A stretch of DNA of 64,000 bases from Chitinimonas prasina (GTDB taxonomy: Bacteria; Pseudomonadota; Gammaproteobacteria; Burkholderiales; Chitinimonadaceae), in contig NZ_BSOG01000001.1 of assembly GCF_030160395.1 (NCBI RefSeq), positions 28,117-92,116 of the forward strand, given 5' to 3'. The position numbers and the translations under genes were made by a program. The notes under the pieces are model-generated. The model had not been told where the DNA came from and did no database searches. It saw nothing but the letters and a program-made list of their open reading frames with translations. Position 1 is the stretch's first letter; each line of letters begins with the position of its first letter. Positions 15,040 through 22,690 of this stretch are shown one piece after another.

Positions 15040-15462
15040 ATGCTCGTCCGCCTGCTCTACGCCAGCCGCGCTTCCCAACCGCTTACGCCAGAGATGACCG
15101 AATCCATACTGGCCAAATCACGCGCCCACAATAACGACAGCGGCGTGACCGGCATACTCTGCTTTAGCGGTGACATCTTCATGCAGGTACTGGAGGGTGG
15201 CCGCCAGCCCGTCTCCGATCTCTATAGCGCCATCATCAGGGACAAGCGGCATCATGATGTGGTCCTGCTGGATTTCGAAGAAATCACCGAACGCCGTTTT
15301 TCGGGCTGGACCATGGGCCAGGTCAACCTCGCCAAGGTCAATCCCTGCACCCTGCTCAAGTATTCCGAGAAACCCTGCCTGGACCCCTTCAGCGTCAGCG
15401 GGAAGGTCTCGCTGGCCTTGCTCGAAGAGCTGATCGCCACGGCCGCCATCGTCGGGCGCTGA
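15040..15462 (+). CDS. BLUF-domain blue-light photoreceptor, stand-alone
   Basis: The 140-residue protein is a single BLUF domain that binds FAD and senses blue light. Key residues are visible: Y7 in LLYAS, N31/N32, Q49 in FMQVLEG and the W90-x-M92 pair in GWTMGQV. The C-terminal 40 residues form the usual capping helices and carry no output domain, so signalling must go through a partner protein. It starts 10 bases after folE and is probably co-transcribed with it. A c-di-GMP phosphodiesterase or a transcription factor is the usual partner of short BLUF proteins. Confidence 0.93.
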   Translation: MLVRLLYASRASQPLTPEMTESILAKSRAHNNDSGVTGILCFSGDIFMQVLEGGRQPVSDLYSAIIRDKRHHDVVLLDFEEITERRFSGWTMGQVNLAKVNPCTLLKYSEKPCLDPFSVSGKVSLALLEELIATAAIVGR

Positions 15463-15476
15463 GCGAAGCGTGAATC

Positions 15477-15500
15477 AGGCACTGCCGGCCAGCAGTGCCT
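15477..15500. terminator. Hairpin between convergent BLUF and yejK genes
   Basis: Arms AGGCACTGC and GCAGTGCCT are separated by six bases and overlap the yejK stop codon. There is no U-tract on the + side, so it may be a weak bidirectional terminator. Confidence 0.4.
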
Positions 15501-16506
15501 ACTCTTCCAGCAGGGCGCGCCTGAGCTGCTCGGGAATGTCATAGAGCACCAGCGTGTCGGTCTTCTTGTCGTAGATCACGGCACCCGAGCGCAGGCTGCT
15601 GCGGTCGAATTCTATCTTCCACTTGGGCGCATTGGCCTTGAAGCGCACCAGGGGCTTGATGGCCCGCCGATCCGGCACAAAACCACTGGCCAGCTCCAGC
15701 GCCTCTCCCCCCAGGGTGTCGCGCAAACGTTCGGGTGCGTCCGGCCAAACCTGCTGCGCGATCACATCCAGGCTAACCGGCTCACTCTGCTCACCCAGTT
15801 CATCCAGGTAACCGTGGGCCCGCTCCATCAACTGGTCGCGCACTGTAGGCTCTAGCTTCTGCGCATCGGCAAACTGGTTCAGGCCCAGCACCAGCTTCTG
15901 GGTCTCCTTCAAGGCGATCACCACATCGTTGCAGCCTAGGAACAGCTTGAAGTACTGGGCCACGTCGCCACGGCCTTTCAGAAAGCTGATATAGCGCTCC
16001 GCCCCGCGCAGCCAGGCCGTCATGTCCACCCGCCCTGCCACCCGTACGTTGGCCAGGTCCAGATGGATATTGTCGACAATCTCCAGCCCATCGGTAATGG
16101 CCGAGCCTACCGCCTCAGTGATCAGCACCACCAGCAGACAGTCCGAGATGCTGTTGTTGATGCGGGCAATCAGGACATACCCCCCGCTTGCCAGCTGCTC
16201 CTGGTCTGCCCGCACCTGCAGGTGCTGCATCATCAGGTGCGAAAGGCCGACAAAGTCGAGACTGTGCTCCACCACATGCTGGCGCACGAAGCGCGCCATG
16301 GGGAAGTTGTCTTCATCATCCTCAAAACGCCCATAGCCCTTGCCCGGTCTCTCGGCATAGTGCTGGCAGAGGTGATCAACCAGGCGCTGCACCGATTCCG
16401 TCACCGGCACGGTCGCGTGGCGCAAGGCCACACTGGCGGGGCCGTGGGGATCCTTGTTGAGCTTGTGGACGATCAGGTCGGTGATGGTGTGCTGGAGTAG
16501 GGTCAT
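15499..16506 (-). CDS. yejK: Nucleoid-associated protein YejK/NdpA
   Basis: The 335-residue protein matches the NdpA family, abundant spermidine-nucleoid proteins of gamma- and betaproteobacteria. Signatures include the N-terminal IVHKLNKD segment, SGGYVLIARINNS near residue 110 and IHLDLANVRVAGRVDM, followed by YISFLKGRG and the C-terminal WKIEFDRS. The length equals that of the family. It is transcribed alone on the - strand, convergent with the BLUF gene. Its molecular role is poorly defined beyond nucleoid association and a reported effect on topoisomerases. Confidence 0.93.
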   Translation of the reverse strand: MTLLQHTITDLIVHKLNKDPHGPASVALRHATVPVTESVQRLVDHLCQHYAERPGKGYGRFEDDEDNFPMARFVRQHVVEHSLDFVGLSHLMMQHLQVRADQEQLASGGYVLIARINNSISDCLLVVLITEAVGSAITDGLEIVDNIHLDLANVRVAGRVDMTAWLRGAERYISFLKGRGDVAQYFKLFLGCNDVVIALKETQKLVLGLNQFADAQKLEPTVRDQLMERAHGYLDELGEQSEPVSLDVIAQQVWPDAPERLRDTLGGEALELASGFVPDRRAIKPLVRFKANAPKWKIEFDRSSLRSGAVIYDKKTDTLVLYDIPEQLRRALLEE

Positions 16507-16585
16507 GCAGGCGGCTCAGGTCTGTAGCGAGCTGCATTTTCGCATGCGCCGGCCTGGGCCGGCAGCACGATGCGCGTAAAGCGAG

Positions 16586-16915
16586 TTATTCGCTCACGTC
16601 ATAGAAAGTATCGCCCTCATCACCCTTGTCGAAAGCCGCACCTGCTGGCGAGGCCAGCAAGGGGATGATGGTCTCGTCGTAGTTGGCGATCACATTGACG
16701 TCGAGCAGGCTGAAATTCTTGGGATTATCGATATAGGCATCGCTCTCGTTGCCCGCAAAAAAACGCCAGCCGCTGTCGTGTTCATCCTCTGGCTCATCAC
16801 GATACATATAGCCAACCGGGTAACCCTCTACCGTAATCATGTCCGTCACCATGGCCAGGCCATAGCCCACTGCGAGGTCACGGATTTGGCTCTTGTCCAG
16901 CTTGTAGTGCTTCAT
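16586..16915 (-). CDS. DUF2185 / Imm33-like protein
   Basis: The 109-residue soluble protein matches the DUF2185 (Imm33-like) fold: VGYMYRDEPEDEHDSGWRFF, then AYIDNPKNFSLLDVNVIANYDETIIPLLASP, with a conserved acidic C-terminus. Members of this family are predicted immunity proteins of polymorphic toxins but also occur alone. The ATG at 16915 follows AGGAAAGG at suitable spacing; the longer upstream frame is not supported. No toxin gene is adjacent, since the neighbours are yejK and a coiled-coil protein on the other strand. Confidence 0.82.
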   Translation of the reverse strand: MKHYKLDKSQIRDLAVGYGLAMVTDMITVEGYPVGYMYRDEPEDEHDSGWRFFAGNESDAYIDNPKNFSLLDVNVIANYDETIIPLLASPAGAAFDKGDEGDTFYDVSE

Positions 16916-17101
16916 GGCATTGGCCTTTCCTGTTATGTCCAGGCTCAGGATACGCAAGCGGCGCGACCGCGTCATGCCCTCCACTGGCAATCGCGCTAAA
17001 GTTTTCCAGCCAGTTTCCGATAAGTCACTCAACAGGCAGCACTTTATCGCTGCACAGTATGGGCCGGCACAACCGGTAATCGACAGACAAAGGAGCGCGA
17101 C

Positions 17102-17455
17102 GTGTTGGTGGTGCGCAAAATAGGCGAAGGCAGCAATATGCAGGAGCGGGTGCAAAGCCACTATGGCCGCAGCATCGCCGCCAGCGAACTGCCGCCCGCC
17201 ACTGCCGCAGACCATCCTTCACGCCAACCAGCACTGCAGGCCGCCACCAACCCAGGTTGGCAGGCCGCCCTGGCAGATGCCATGGCCCGCACCGGCGCCC
17301 TGGCCGAAGTGCAAGCCGCCCTGCGCGAGCAGGAACGCCTGCTGGCTGAGCGCGAACGCCAGCTGGCCCAGCGCGAACAAGCCATGCAGCCACGCCAGGC
17401 CCAGGCCGACGAACTATTCGGCTGGCGCACCATGCTCTACGGTACGGGACGCTGA
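17102..17455 (+). CDS. Hypothetical coiled-coil protein, 117 residues
   Basis: Not recognised. The sequence is Ala/Gln/Glu/Arg-rich; residues about 68-100 are a strong heptad coiled coil (EVQAALREQERLLAERERQ and on), followed by a short FGWRTMLYGTGR tail. The GTG at 17102 follows AAAGGAGCGCGAC, a near-perfect ribosome site, so the GTG start is favoured over the ATG at 17138. It is monocistronic, ending at a strong bidirectional terminator 20 bases later. A cytoplasmic structural or adaptor role is possible but not shown. Confidence 0.7.
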   Translation: MLVVRKIGEGSNMQERVQSHYGRSIAASELPPATAADHPSRQPALQAATNPGWQAALADAMARTGALAEVQAALREQERLLAERERQLAQREQAMQPRQAQADELFGWRTMLYGTGR

Positions 17456-17471
17456 TCGACGCTAGCCCAAC

Positions 17472-17508
17472 AGCAAAAAGGCCAGTCCACCAGACTGGCC
17501 TTTTTGCT
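17472..17508. terminator. Bidirectional terminator
   Basis: Arms AGCAAAAAGGCCAGTC and GACTGGCCTTTTTGCT around a five-base loop, with A-run and T-run flanks that serve both the upstream + strand gene and the convergent - strand gene. Confidence 0.88.
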
Positions 17509-17528
17509 GACTAACCATCACGATTACC

Positions 17529-17939
17529 TCAGCGTCGCGCATTCCAGATCGCAAACATCACTACCGCCACCACCGGCAACCACAAGGGCGAGAACGCCAG
17601 CAGCACCGCCCCCAGCGCAACGGCCACAGCCAGCACCGCCACCACGGTCGCGCCTGCCACCACCACCAGGGCAGCCACAATGGCAAAAGCCACTGCCAGG
17701 GCACCCACGATGACACCCAGCACCCCCAGCGAGACGGCAGCCACGCCCCCCAGGGGCTCTCCGTTGATATCCATGCTGAACTGGGTATTGCCACTCGCCC
17801 CCAAGGCCAATATGGCGGCGCTCAATACCACACACAGCAGTGCCAGCAACATCACCAGGCGCATCTTGCCGCGCTTCTTGGCGGGTGGCACGCTGGCCGC
17901 ATCGGCATCGTTATCAAACTGCATGGTTGCTGCGCTCAT
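17529..17939 (-). CDS. Hypothetical membrane protein, 136 residues
   Basis: Not recognised. A charged cytoplasmic N-terminus (MSAATMQFDND...KKRGK) precedes one transmembrane helix (about 27-47), a short polar loop (GNTQFSMDINGEPLGG) and two long Val/Ala/Leu-rich helices (about 65-133). An AGGAG ribosome site lies 8 bases before the ATG. It converges on the preceding coiled-coil gene at a shared terminator. The alternation of Val and Ala is typical of small inner-membrane proteins; no function can be given. Confidence 0.78.
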   Translation of the reverse strand: MSAATMQFDNDADAASVPPAKKRGKMRLVMLLALLCVVLSAAILALGASGNTQFSMDINGEPLGGVAAVSLGVLGVIVGALAVAFAIVAALVVVAGATVVAVLAVAVALGAVLLAFSPLWLPVVAVVMFAIWNARR

Positions 17940-18157
17940 CTTGTTCTCCTGATCTTGTCCCCAGACTGGCCTTGCTGGCCGGTCTCCATGTCCCAGAGAT
18001 TAGGCCTGGCCGGCAGCCGCAACGAGCGGGTCACGACACGGTGCAGAATTCGCAGGATGAAATACCGCCAAACCGGACAGGCGTAGGGTCCAATGCCACC
18101 CAGACAGGCTGCAGCAAGGTCGCCTAGCCCCGCAATCGCACAGACCAACCAGCACAA
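17936..18157 (-). CDS. Possible small ORF upstream of the 136-residue membrane protein
   Basis: A 73-codon frame begins at a TTG and stops in an ATGA overlap with the next gene, the pattern of translational coupling. It encodes a Cys-containing hydrophobic start and a basic tail. There is no ribosome site at its start, and the overlap may be fortuitous because the next gene has its own strong AGGAG. Confidence 0.22.
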   Translation of the reverse strand: MCWLVCAIAGLGDLAAACLGGIGPYACPVWRYFILRILHRVVTRSLRLPARPNLWDMETGQQGQSGDKIRRTR

Positions 18158-18326
18158 CGCAATCGCTGGCGGTGGTGTTGGGGTATGGACTAGTCACACC
18201 CCATGGACCAGGAACTAACCACACCCTGCCCGACAACCATGCCTGGCGGCGCCCCGGTCCCACGCTCTAGTGGTGCCAGCGTTGAGTATGCTAAGCGGAA
18301 CAAGGCCATACCTGCGATAATCCGGC
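17958..18326. other. Intergenic region upstream of pit
   Basis: Roughly 370 bases with no convincing gene between divergent transcription units, apart from the weak small frame described separately. A GATAAT hexamer (18315-18320) is a possible -10 for pit, without a well-placed -35. Confidence 0.35.
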
Positions 18327-18355
18327 CCGTCATCAAATTGTCACCAAATAGTCAT
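18327..18355 (+). promoter_or_regulatory. Pho-box-like tandem repeat over the pit start codon
   Basis: Three 7-base units CCGTCAT, TTGTCAC and TAGTCAT are separated by exactly CAAA twice, giving the 11-base period of PhoB half-sites (consensus CTGTCAT, spacer of four A/T-rich bases). The third unit overlaps the pit ATG at 18354. Such a position would fit repression of this low-affinity transporter during phosphate starvation. The periodicity is seen directly; PhoB binding is inferred. Confidence 0.55.
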
Positions 18356-19829
18356 GTTCGATTTCTTTACAGGGCTGGATTTCTGGGTAGCCGCCAGCCT
18401 GGTACTCGCCTTTGCCTTCGTGATGGCCTTTGAGTTCATCAATGGCTTCCATGACACGGCCAACGCGGTCGCCACCGTCATCTATACCAAGGCCATGCCG
18501 CCCAAGCAGGCAGTGGTCATGTCCGGCATATTCAACTTCCTTGGCGTACTGCTGGGCGGTGTGGGGGTGGCCTATGCCATCGTGCACCTGCTGCCGGTAG
18601 ACCTGCTGATCAATGTGAACACCGGCCAGGGCCTTGCCATGGTGTTCTCGCTGCTAAGCGCCGCCATCATCTGGAACCTGGGTACCTGGTACTTCGGCAT
18701 CCCGGCATCCAGCTCGCACACGCTGATCGGTTCCTTGCTGGGTGTTGGCATGGCCAATGCCCTGATCTCGGGCATTCCGTTGGCCGAGGGCATCAACTGG
18801 AAGAAGGCCATTGATATCGCCGTCTCGCTGGTGCTTTCACCGACCGCCGGCTTTCTCCTGGCAGCACTCCTGCTGCTGGGCTTCCTGAAATTCCTGCCTC
18901 GATCCAAGATGCACAAGACGCCCGACACCCGCAAGATGGTGGACGGCAAGAAGCATCCTCCGTTCTGGAGCCGCCTCACCCTGGTGCTGTCGGCCATGGG
19001 CGTCAGTTTTGTACACGGCTCCAACGATGGCCAGAAAGGCATCGGCCTGATGATGCTGGTGCTGATCGGCATCGTCCCGGCACATTTCTCGCTGGATGTG
19101 GGCAGTACCAAGTATGAGATAGAACGTACCCGCGAAGCCGCCGTTTACCTGCAGAAGTTCTACCAAGCCAATGAATCCAGGCTGACCCAGCGCATCAGCG
19201 CCGGCCAGGTCAATGGCAGCGAAATGCCGGCCAAGTTCAAGTGCGAACCCGCTGCAACCCAGCAGACCATAGGCAGCCTGTTGACCATTATCGGCACGGT
19301 GCGCAGCTATGACGAGCTGGCCCCCGAGACCCGCTCGCAGGTTCGCCGCTACCTGCTTTGCCTGGACGATACCGCCAAGAAGATCTCTAAGCTGCCCGGC
19401 CTCAGCAGTGACGAGAAGAACGATCTGGCCAAGCTGCGCAAGGATCTGACCACCACTACCGAGTACGCCCCTGTCTGGGTTATTGTGGCTGTGGCCCTGG
19501 CACTGGGCATAGGCACCATGGTGGGCTGGAAGCGCGTGGTGGAAACCGTGGGTGAGAAGATCGGTCGCCAGGGCATGACCTATGCCCAGGGTATGAGCGC
19601 CCAGATCATCGCCGTGATCGCCATCGGCATGGCCAATGTGTTCAGCCTGCCCGTCTCTACCACCCATGTGCTGTCATCCGGGGTGGCAGGCACTATGGTA
19701 GCGAACCGCTCCGGCCTGCAAGGCGGTACGGTGCGCAACATCCTGATCGCCTGGGTGCTGACGCTGCCTGTGTCCATCTGCCTGTCGGCCGGGTTGTTCT
19801 GGTTGGCGACCACCTTGTTCGTCAAGTAA
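18354..19829 (+). CDS. pit: Low-affinity inorganic phosphate transporter (Pit family)
   Basis: The 491-residue membrane protein takes up metal-phosphate with protons. It shows both Pit repeats: the N-terminal FEFINGFHDTANAVATVIYTKAM (about 24-46) with GTWYFGIPASSSHTLIGSLLGV, and the C-terminal half with VFSLPVSTTHVLSSGVAGTM. A soluble loop of about 150 residues (about 240-375) separates the halves. The start matches Escherichia coli PitA closely, although no ribosome site precedes the ATG. It is monocistronic and ends at a strong terminator. Confidence 0.95.
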   Translation: MFDFFTGLDFWVAASLVLAFAFVMAFEFINGFHDTANAVATVIYTKAMPPKQAVVMSGIFNFLGVLLGGVGVAYAIVHLLPVDLLINVNTGQGLAMVFSLLSAAIIWNLGTWYFGIPASSSHTLIGSLLGVGMANALISGIPLAEGINWKKAIDIAVSLVLSPTAGFLLAALLLLGFLKFLPRSKMHKTPDTRKMVDGKKHPPFWSRLTLVLSAMGVSFVHGSNDGQKGIGLMMLVLIGIVPAHFSLDVGSTKYEIERTREAAVYLQKFYQANESRLTQRISAGQVNGSEMPAKFKCEPAATQQTIGSLLTIIGTVRSYDELAPETRSQVRRYLLCLDDTAKKISKLPGLSSDEKNDLAKLRKDLTTTTEYAPVWVIVAVALALGIGTMVGWKRVVETVGEKIGRQGMTYAQGMSAQIIAVIAIGMANVFSLPVSTTHVLSSGVAGTMVANRSGLQGGTVRNILIAWVLTLPVSICLSAGLFWLATTLFVK

Positions 19830-19851
19830 TACGCACTGCCGTGCGATAAAG

Positions 19852-19878
19852 AGCCCACCGTGCGCGGTGGGCTTTTTC
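19852..19878 (+). terminator. Terminator of pit
   Basis: A 9-bp stem AGCCCACCG/CGGTGGGCT with a four-base loop and five T, beginning 22 bases after the pit stop. Confidence 0.9.
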
Positions 19879-19882
19879 TTGG

Positions 19883-20507
19883 CCTCCAGGGCCCAGCCAT
19901 GTAAACCCGCCACAGTTGCTCAGTAGCACTCAACCGTACCCGAGCTACCGATGGTACGACAACCGATGACGGCAGCGAGCTGGTCGGCTCGGCGCCATGG
20001 CAGAATTTGCGCCGACGTCCATGGGCAGTCTTGCCGCCTCCGGCGCCGAGCTAGCGAGCGCGCCGATACTGATCGCGGTCTCGCAGCCCTAAAGCCAGAA
20101 CGGGCCGCACATCGCAGCCCTTTGAGTAATAGCCCTGCCCCGCAAAGCAGCAAGAAGCGGCGACTGGGTAACTTTGAGCCACCGCAGGTTAGATCATGGC
20201 TTCCCTGATCCTGTGTTCCCCGCACCCGCTGGATGAACCGGTGCATGCGCCATGCTTAAGTTTTTTGCTCCGTTGGCACATGGCGCCGCCATCGATCTTT
20301 CGAAAGGGAGTTGGGCAGCAAGCCCACGATGGCGGCGCCAATTCGGGCATCGCTTCCCTTGCAAGCAGTTGCAAGGAGAAAGCAAGCCCTAGCCATGAGA
20401 TAGGACTGTGCTTTGGGCTAGAAGTGCCGCTGAAGTTATCTGTACAAGTACCACACTAGGCCGGGCTCGCCACTACGCCGGCTGCCCTGTCGGCTAGCCC
20501 CTGCTCA
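19883..20507. other. Long intergenic region with a structured palindrome
   Basis: About 620 bases with no supported gene: the open frames on both strands lack ribosome sites and recognisable motifs. The notable structure is at 20281-20340, where 14-base arms TGGCGCCGCCATCG and CGATGGCGGCGCCA enclose a second hairpin TGGGC/GCCCA and the palindrome CTTTCGAAAG. The region may hold a non-coding RNA or decayed genes. Confidence 0.45.
20281..20340. repeat. 14-bp perfect inverted repeat with inner hairpins
   Basis: The outer arms are exact reverse complements of 14 bases. Inner elements are CTTTCGAAAG (20297-20306) and TGGGC/GCCCA (20312-20326). No T-run follows on either side, so it is not a classical terminator, and no gene end lies within 200 bases. 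Confidence 0.6.
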
Positions 20508-20957
20508 TTACCCCGCCCTGCGTGCCACGTATTCGCCCTCATAGCGTGCTACCAGCATGCCATTGCAGTGCAGCGCCACAGCTACTGCCAGGCGCGCCAG
20601 CCCCTTGCGAGCGTACATGCGCTGGAAGCGTTCCAGTTCGTTGGTGTCGGGCAGTTGCGCCTCGGCAGAAAAGTCTGCGGTGATGGGCAGCAGGTAGTGG
20701 GTTTCGCCTCTCTGCACCATGATATCGACCTGCTCGGTCACGCCTGCCTTATCCAACTGCCGTTGGGTCTCAACCCAGCCTGCCAGGGTAGCGAGGGCAG
20801 CCACGCTGCCGCCAAATCCGGTGCCCTTGTCGTTAACATTGGGCGCCAGCGGTACGCGCAGTTGCTGGCGGCCATCAGCGAGCGGGGTGACGCTTACCTG
20901 CATGGCGGTGGCCAGGGGGATGGAGCTGTGTAGCAGGACGTGCCAATCTCGAATCAT
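20508..20957 (-). CDS. YiiD C-terminal-type hotdog thioesterase
   Basis: The protein (149 residues from the ATG at 20957) matches the putative thioesterase domain found at the C-terminus of YiiD: RVPLAPNVNDKGTGFGGSVAALATLAGW is the core signature, followed by ETHYLLPITADFSAEAQLPD and a basic C-terminal strand. Known relatives are hotdog-fold acyl-CoA thioesterases of unknown substrate. An upstream GTG at 21002 would add 15 residues and run through a copy of the dispersed repeat; neither start has a good ribosome site, and the ATG is chosen because homology begins near it. Confidence 0.78.
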   Translation of the reverse strand: MIRDWHVLLHSSIPLATAMQVSVTPLADGRQQLRVPLAPNVNDKGTGFGGSVAALATLAGWVETQRQLDKAGVTEQVDIMVQRGETHYLLPITADFSAEAQLPDTNELERFQRMYARKGLARLAVAVALHCNGMLVARYEGEYVARRAG

Positions 20958-20969
20958 AGGGTGCGGGCC

Positions 20970-20985
20970 AAGAGCCTGTTCAAAG
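20970..20985. repeat. Half copy of the dispersed repeat
   Basis: AAGAGCCTGTTCAAAG matches the first 16 bases of the terminal repeat at 61511 exactly but lacks a partner arm. It lies 13 bases upstream of the thioesterase start. Confidence 0.6.
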
Positions 20986-21027
20986 AAGGTCGTTAACCAC
21001 ACGCAGTCTACCCGCTACCAGCCGCCA

Positions 21028-21057
21028 GAAAAACCAAGGGCGCCATTTCGGCGCCCC
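21028..21057 (-). terminator. Terminator of rhlE
   Basis: Read on the - strand, GGGCGCC/GGCGCCC form a 7-bp stem with a GAAAT-type loop, followed after four bases by TTTTT. It begins 18 bases after the rhlE stop. Confidence 0.75.
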
Positions 21058-21074
21058 GGTTGGGTACAACGGAC

Positions 21075-22487
21075 TTACTTCTGCACTGCGTAGCGCGGTG
21101 GCAACAGCAGCGCCGGCAGTTCGCGCACCACATTGGGCCCGCGATGGAAGTGGGTATGGCCTACGCCACCCACTCGGCCACCCAGGGCAGCAGGGGCTTC
21201 GCGGTTGCGGCCTTCCACCAGCGGCGTTTCTATCTGCATGATATCGCTGCGGCGACCACCTTCACGCGGCGTACGCGGCTCGCGCTCAGCCCTGGGCTCG
21301 CGGCTTTCACGGTATTCCCGCTGTGGCCGCTCACGCGTTTCGCTGGTGGAGAACTGGCCGGGCACGGGGGTAACTTCCATGGCCTTGTTGGTCAGCTTGC
21401 GTATCAGTACGGCCGACTTTTCCTCGTCCGGCCCGACCAGCGAGATGGCGATGCCGCTGGCGCCCGCACGGCCTGTACGGCCAATACGATGCACATAGTC
21501 TTCCGGGTTGGTCGGCATCTCAAAGTTCACCACAAAGGGCAGCTCCGAGATATCCAGGCCACGGGCGGCCACATCGGTCGCCACCAGTACGCGCAGGGTG
21601 CCTTCCTTGAAGGCGGCCATGGTTTCCAGCCGCGATTGCTGTGTGCGATCGCCGTGGATGGCTTCGCAATTGAAGCCATCGCGCTTCAGCTCGCGGGCCA
21701 GGCGCTCGGCCATCAGCTTGGTGCGGGTAAAGACAATCACCTGCCCCATATTGTGATGGCGTATCAGGTGGGCCAGCACCCGGCGCTTCTTCTCGGGCTC
21801 GACCGCATGCAGATGCTGCTCCACCGATTCATTGGCGGCATTGCGACGTGCCACCTCGATGAACTCGGGCTGGCGCATGAAGTCTTCCGACAGCTTTTTG
21901 ATCTCGGGCGCAAACGTGGCCGAGAACAGTAGTGTCTGCCGGCGTGCCGGCAGCAGGCTCAGTATGCGGCGGATATCCAGGATAAAGCCCATGTCCAGCA
22001 TACGGTCGGCTTCGTCCAGCACCAGCATCTCAACCTGCGACAGATCAATGGACTTGCCCTGCACATGGTCCAGCAGGCGGCCAGGCGTGGCCACCACAAT
22101 CTCGGAACCACGGCGCAGCGATTCGGTCTGTGGCTTCATGTCCACGCCGCCAAACACGGCGGTGGCACGCAGCGGCAGGTACTTGGCATAGGTGGTGACG
22201 CTCTCGAACACCTGGTCGCACAGCTCGCGGGTGGGCGTGAGTATCAGAGCGCGTACCGGATGCCGGGCCGGCGATGCGCTGGTATTGGCATAGGGCTGCA
22301 GTTTGTGCAGCAGGGGCAGCGTAAAGGCGGCCGTCTTGCCGGTACCGGTCTGGGCGCCCGCCATGACGTCGCGGCCACTCAGCACCACAGGAATGGCACG
22401 GGCCTGCACCGGCGTCGGGTCGGTATAGCCGGAATCGAGTACGGCGCGAAGAATCTCGGCATGTAAGCCGAGGGTGTCGAAAGACAT
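21075..22487 (-). CDS. rhlE: DEAD-box ATP-dependent RNA helicase RhlE
   Basis: The 470-residue enzyme unwinds RNA in ribosome maturation and mRNA decay. Motifs in order: Q motif TPVQARAIP, AQTGTGKTAAF, PTRELCDQV, VATPGRLLDH, DEADRMLDMGF, SATFAPEI, then the second RecA domain with VIFTRTK, ATDVAARGLDI and HRIGRTGRAG. The C-terminal 90 residues are Arg/Glu-rich (REYRESREPRAEREPR), the usual basic tail of RhlE. The ATG at 22487 matches the family start (MSFDTLGLHAEILRAV). Confidence 0.95.
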   Translation of the reverse strand: MSFDTLGLHAEILRAVLDSGYTDPTPVQARAIPVVLSGRDVMAGAQTGTGKTAAFTLPLLHKLQPYANTSASPARHPVRALILTPTRELCDQVFESVTTYAKYLPLRATAVFGGVDMKPQTESLRRGSEIVVATPGRLLDHVQGKSIDLSQVEMLVLDEADRMLDMGFILDIRRILSLLPARRQTLLFSATFAPEIKKLSEDFMRQPEFIEVARRNAANESVEQHLHAVEPEKKRRVLAHLIRHHNMGQVIVFTRTKLMAERLARELKRDGFNCEAIHGDRTQQSRLETMAAFKEGTLRVLVATDVAARGLDISELPFVVNFEMPTNPEDYVHRIGRTGRAGASGIAISLVGPDEEKSAVLIRKLTNKAMEVTPVPGQFSTSETRERPQREYRESREPRAEREPRTPREGGRRSDIMQIETPLVEGRNREAPAALGGRVGGVGHTHFHRGPNVVRELPALLLPPRYAVQK

Positions 22488-22690
22488 TGCGGATAAATCT
22501 CCAATGACAAAAGCGGGTGGCCGAATGCTTCGGACGCCCGTGAGGGCTGAACTATACGCCTGTCATGGCCGCAATGAAACCGCTAAGCCACGAATTTCAA
22601 AGGAAAATCCGACCTGGGTAGCCGGTTTGCCGCGAACTGTCGCCTGGGCTCGCGTAGAATGCTGCTTTTACGCTACTGCAAAGCCCCACC

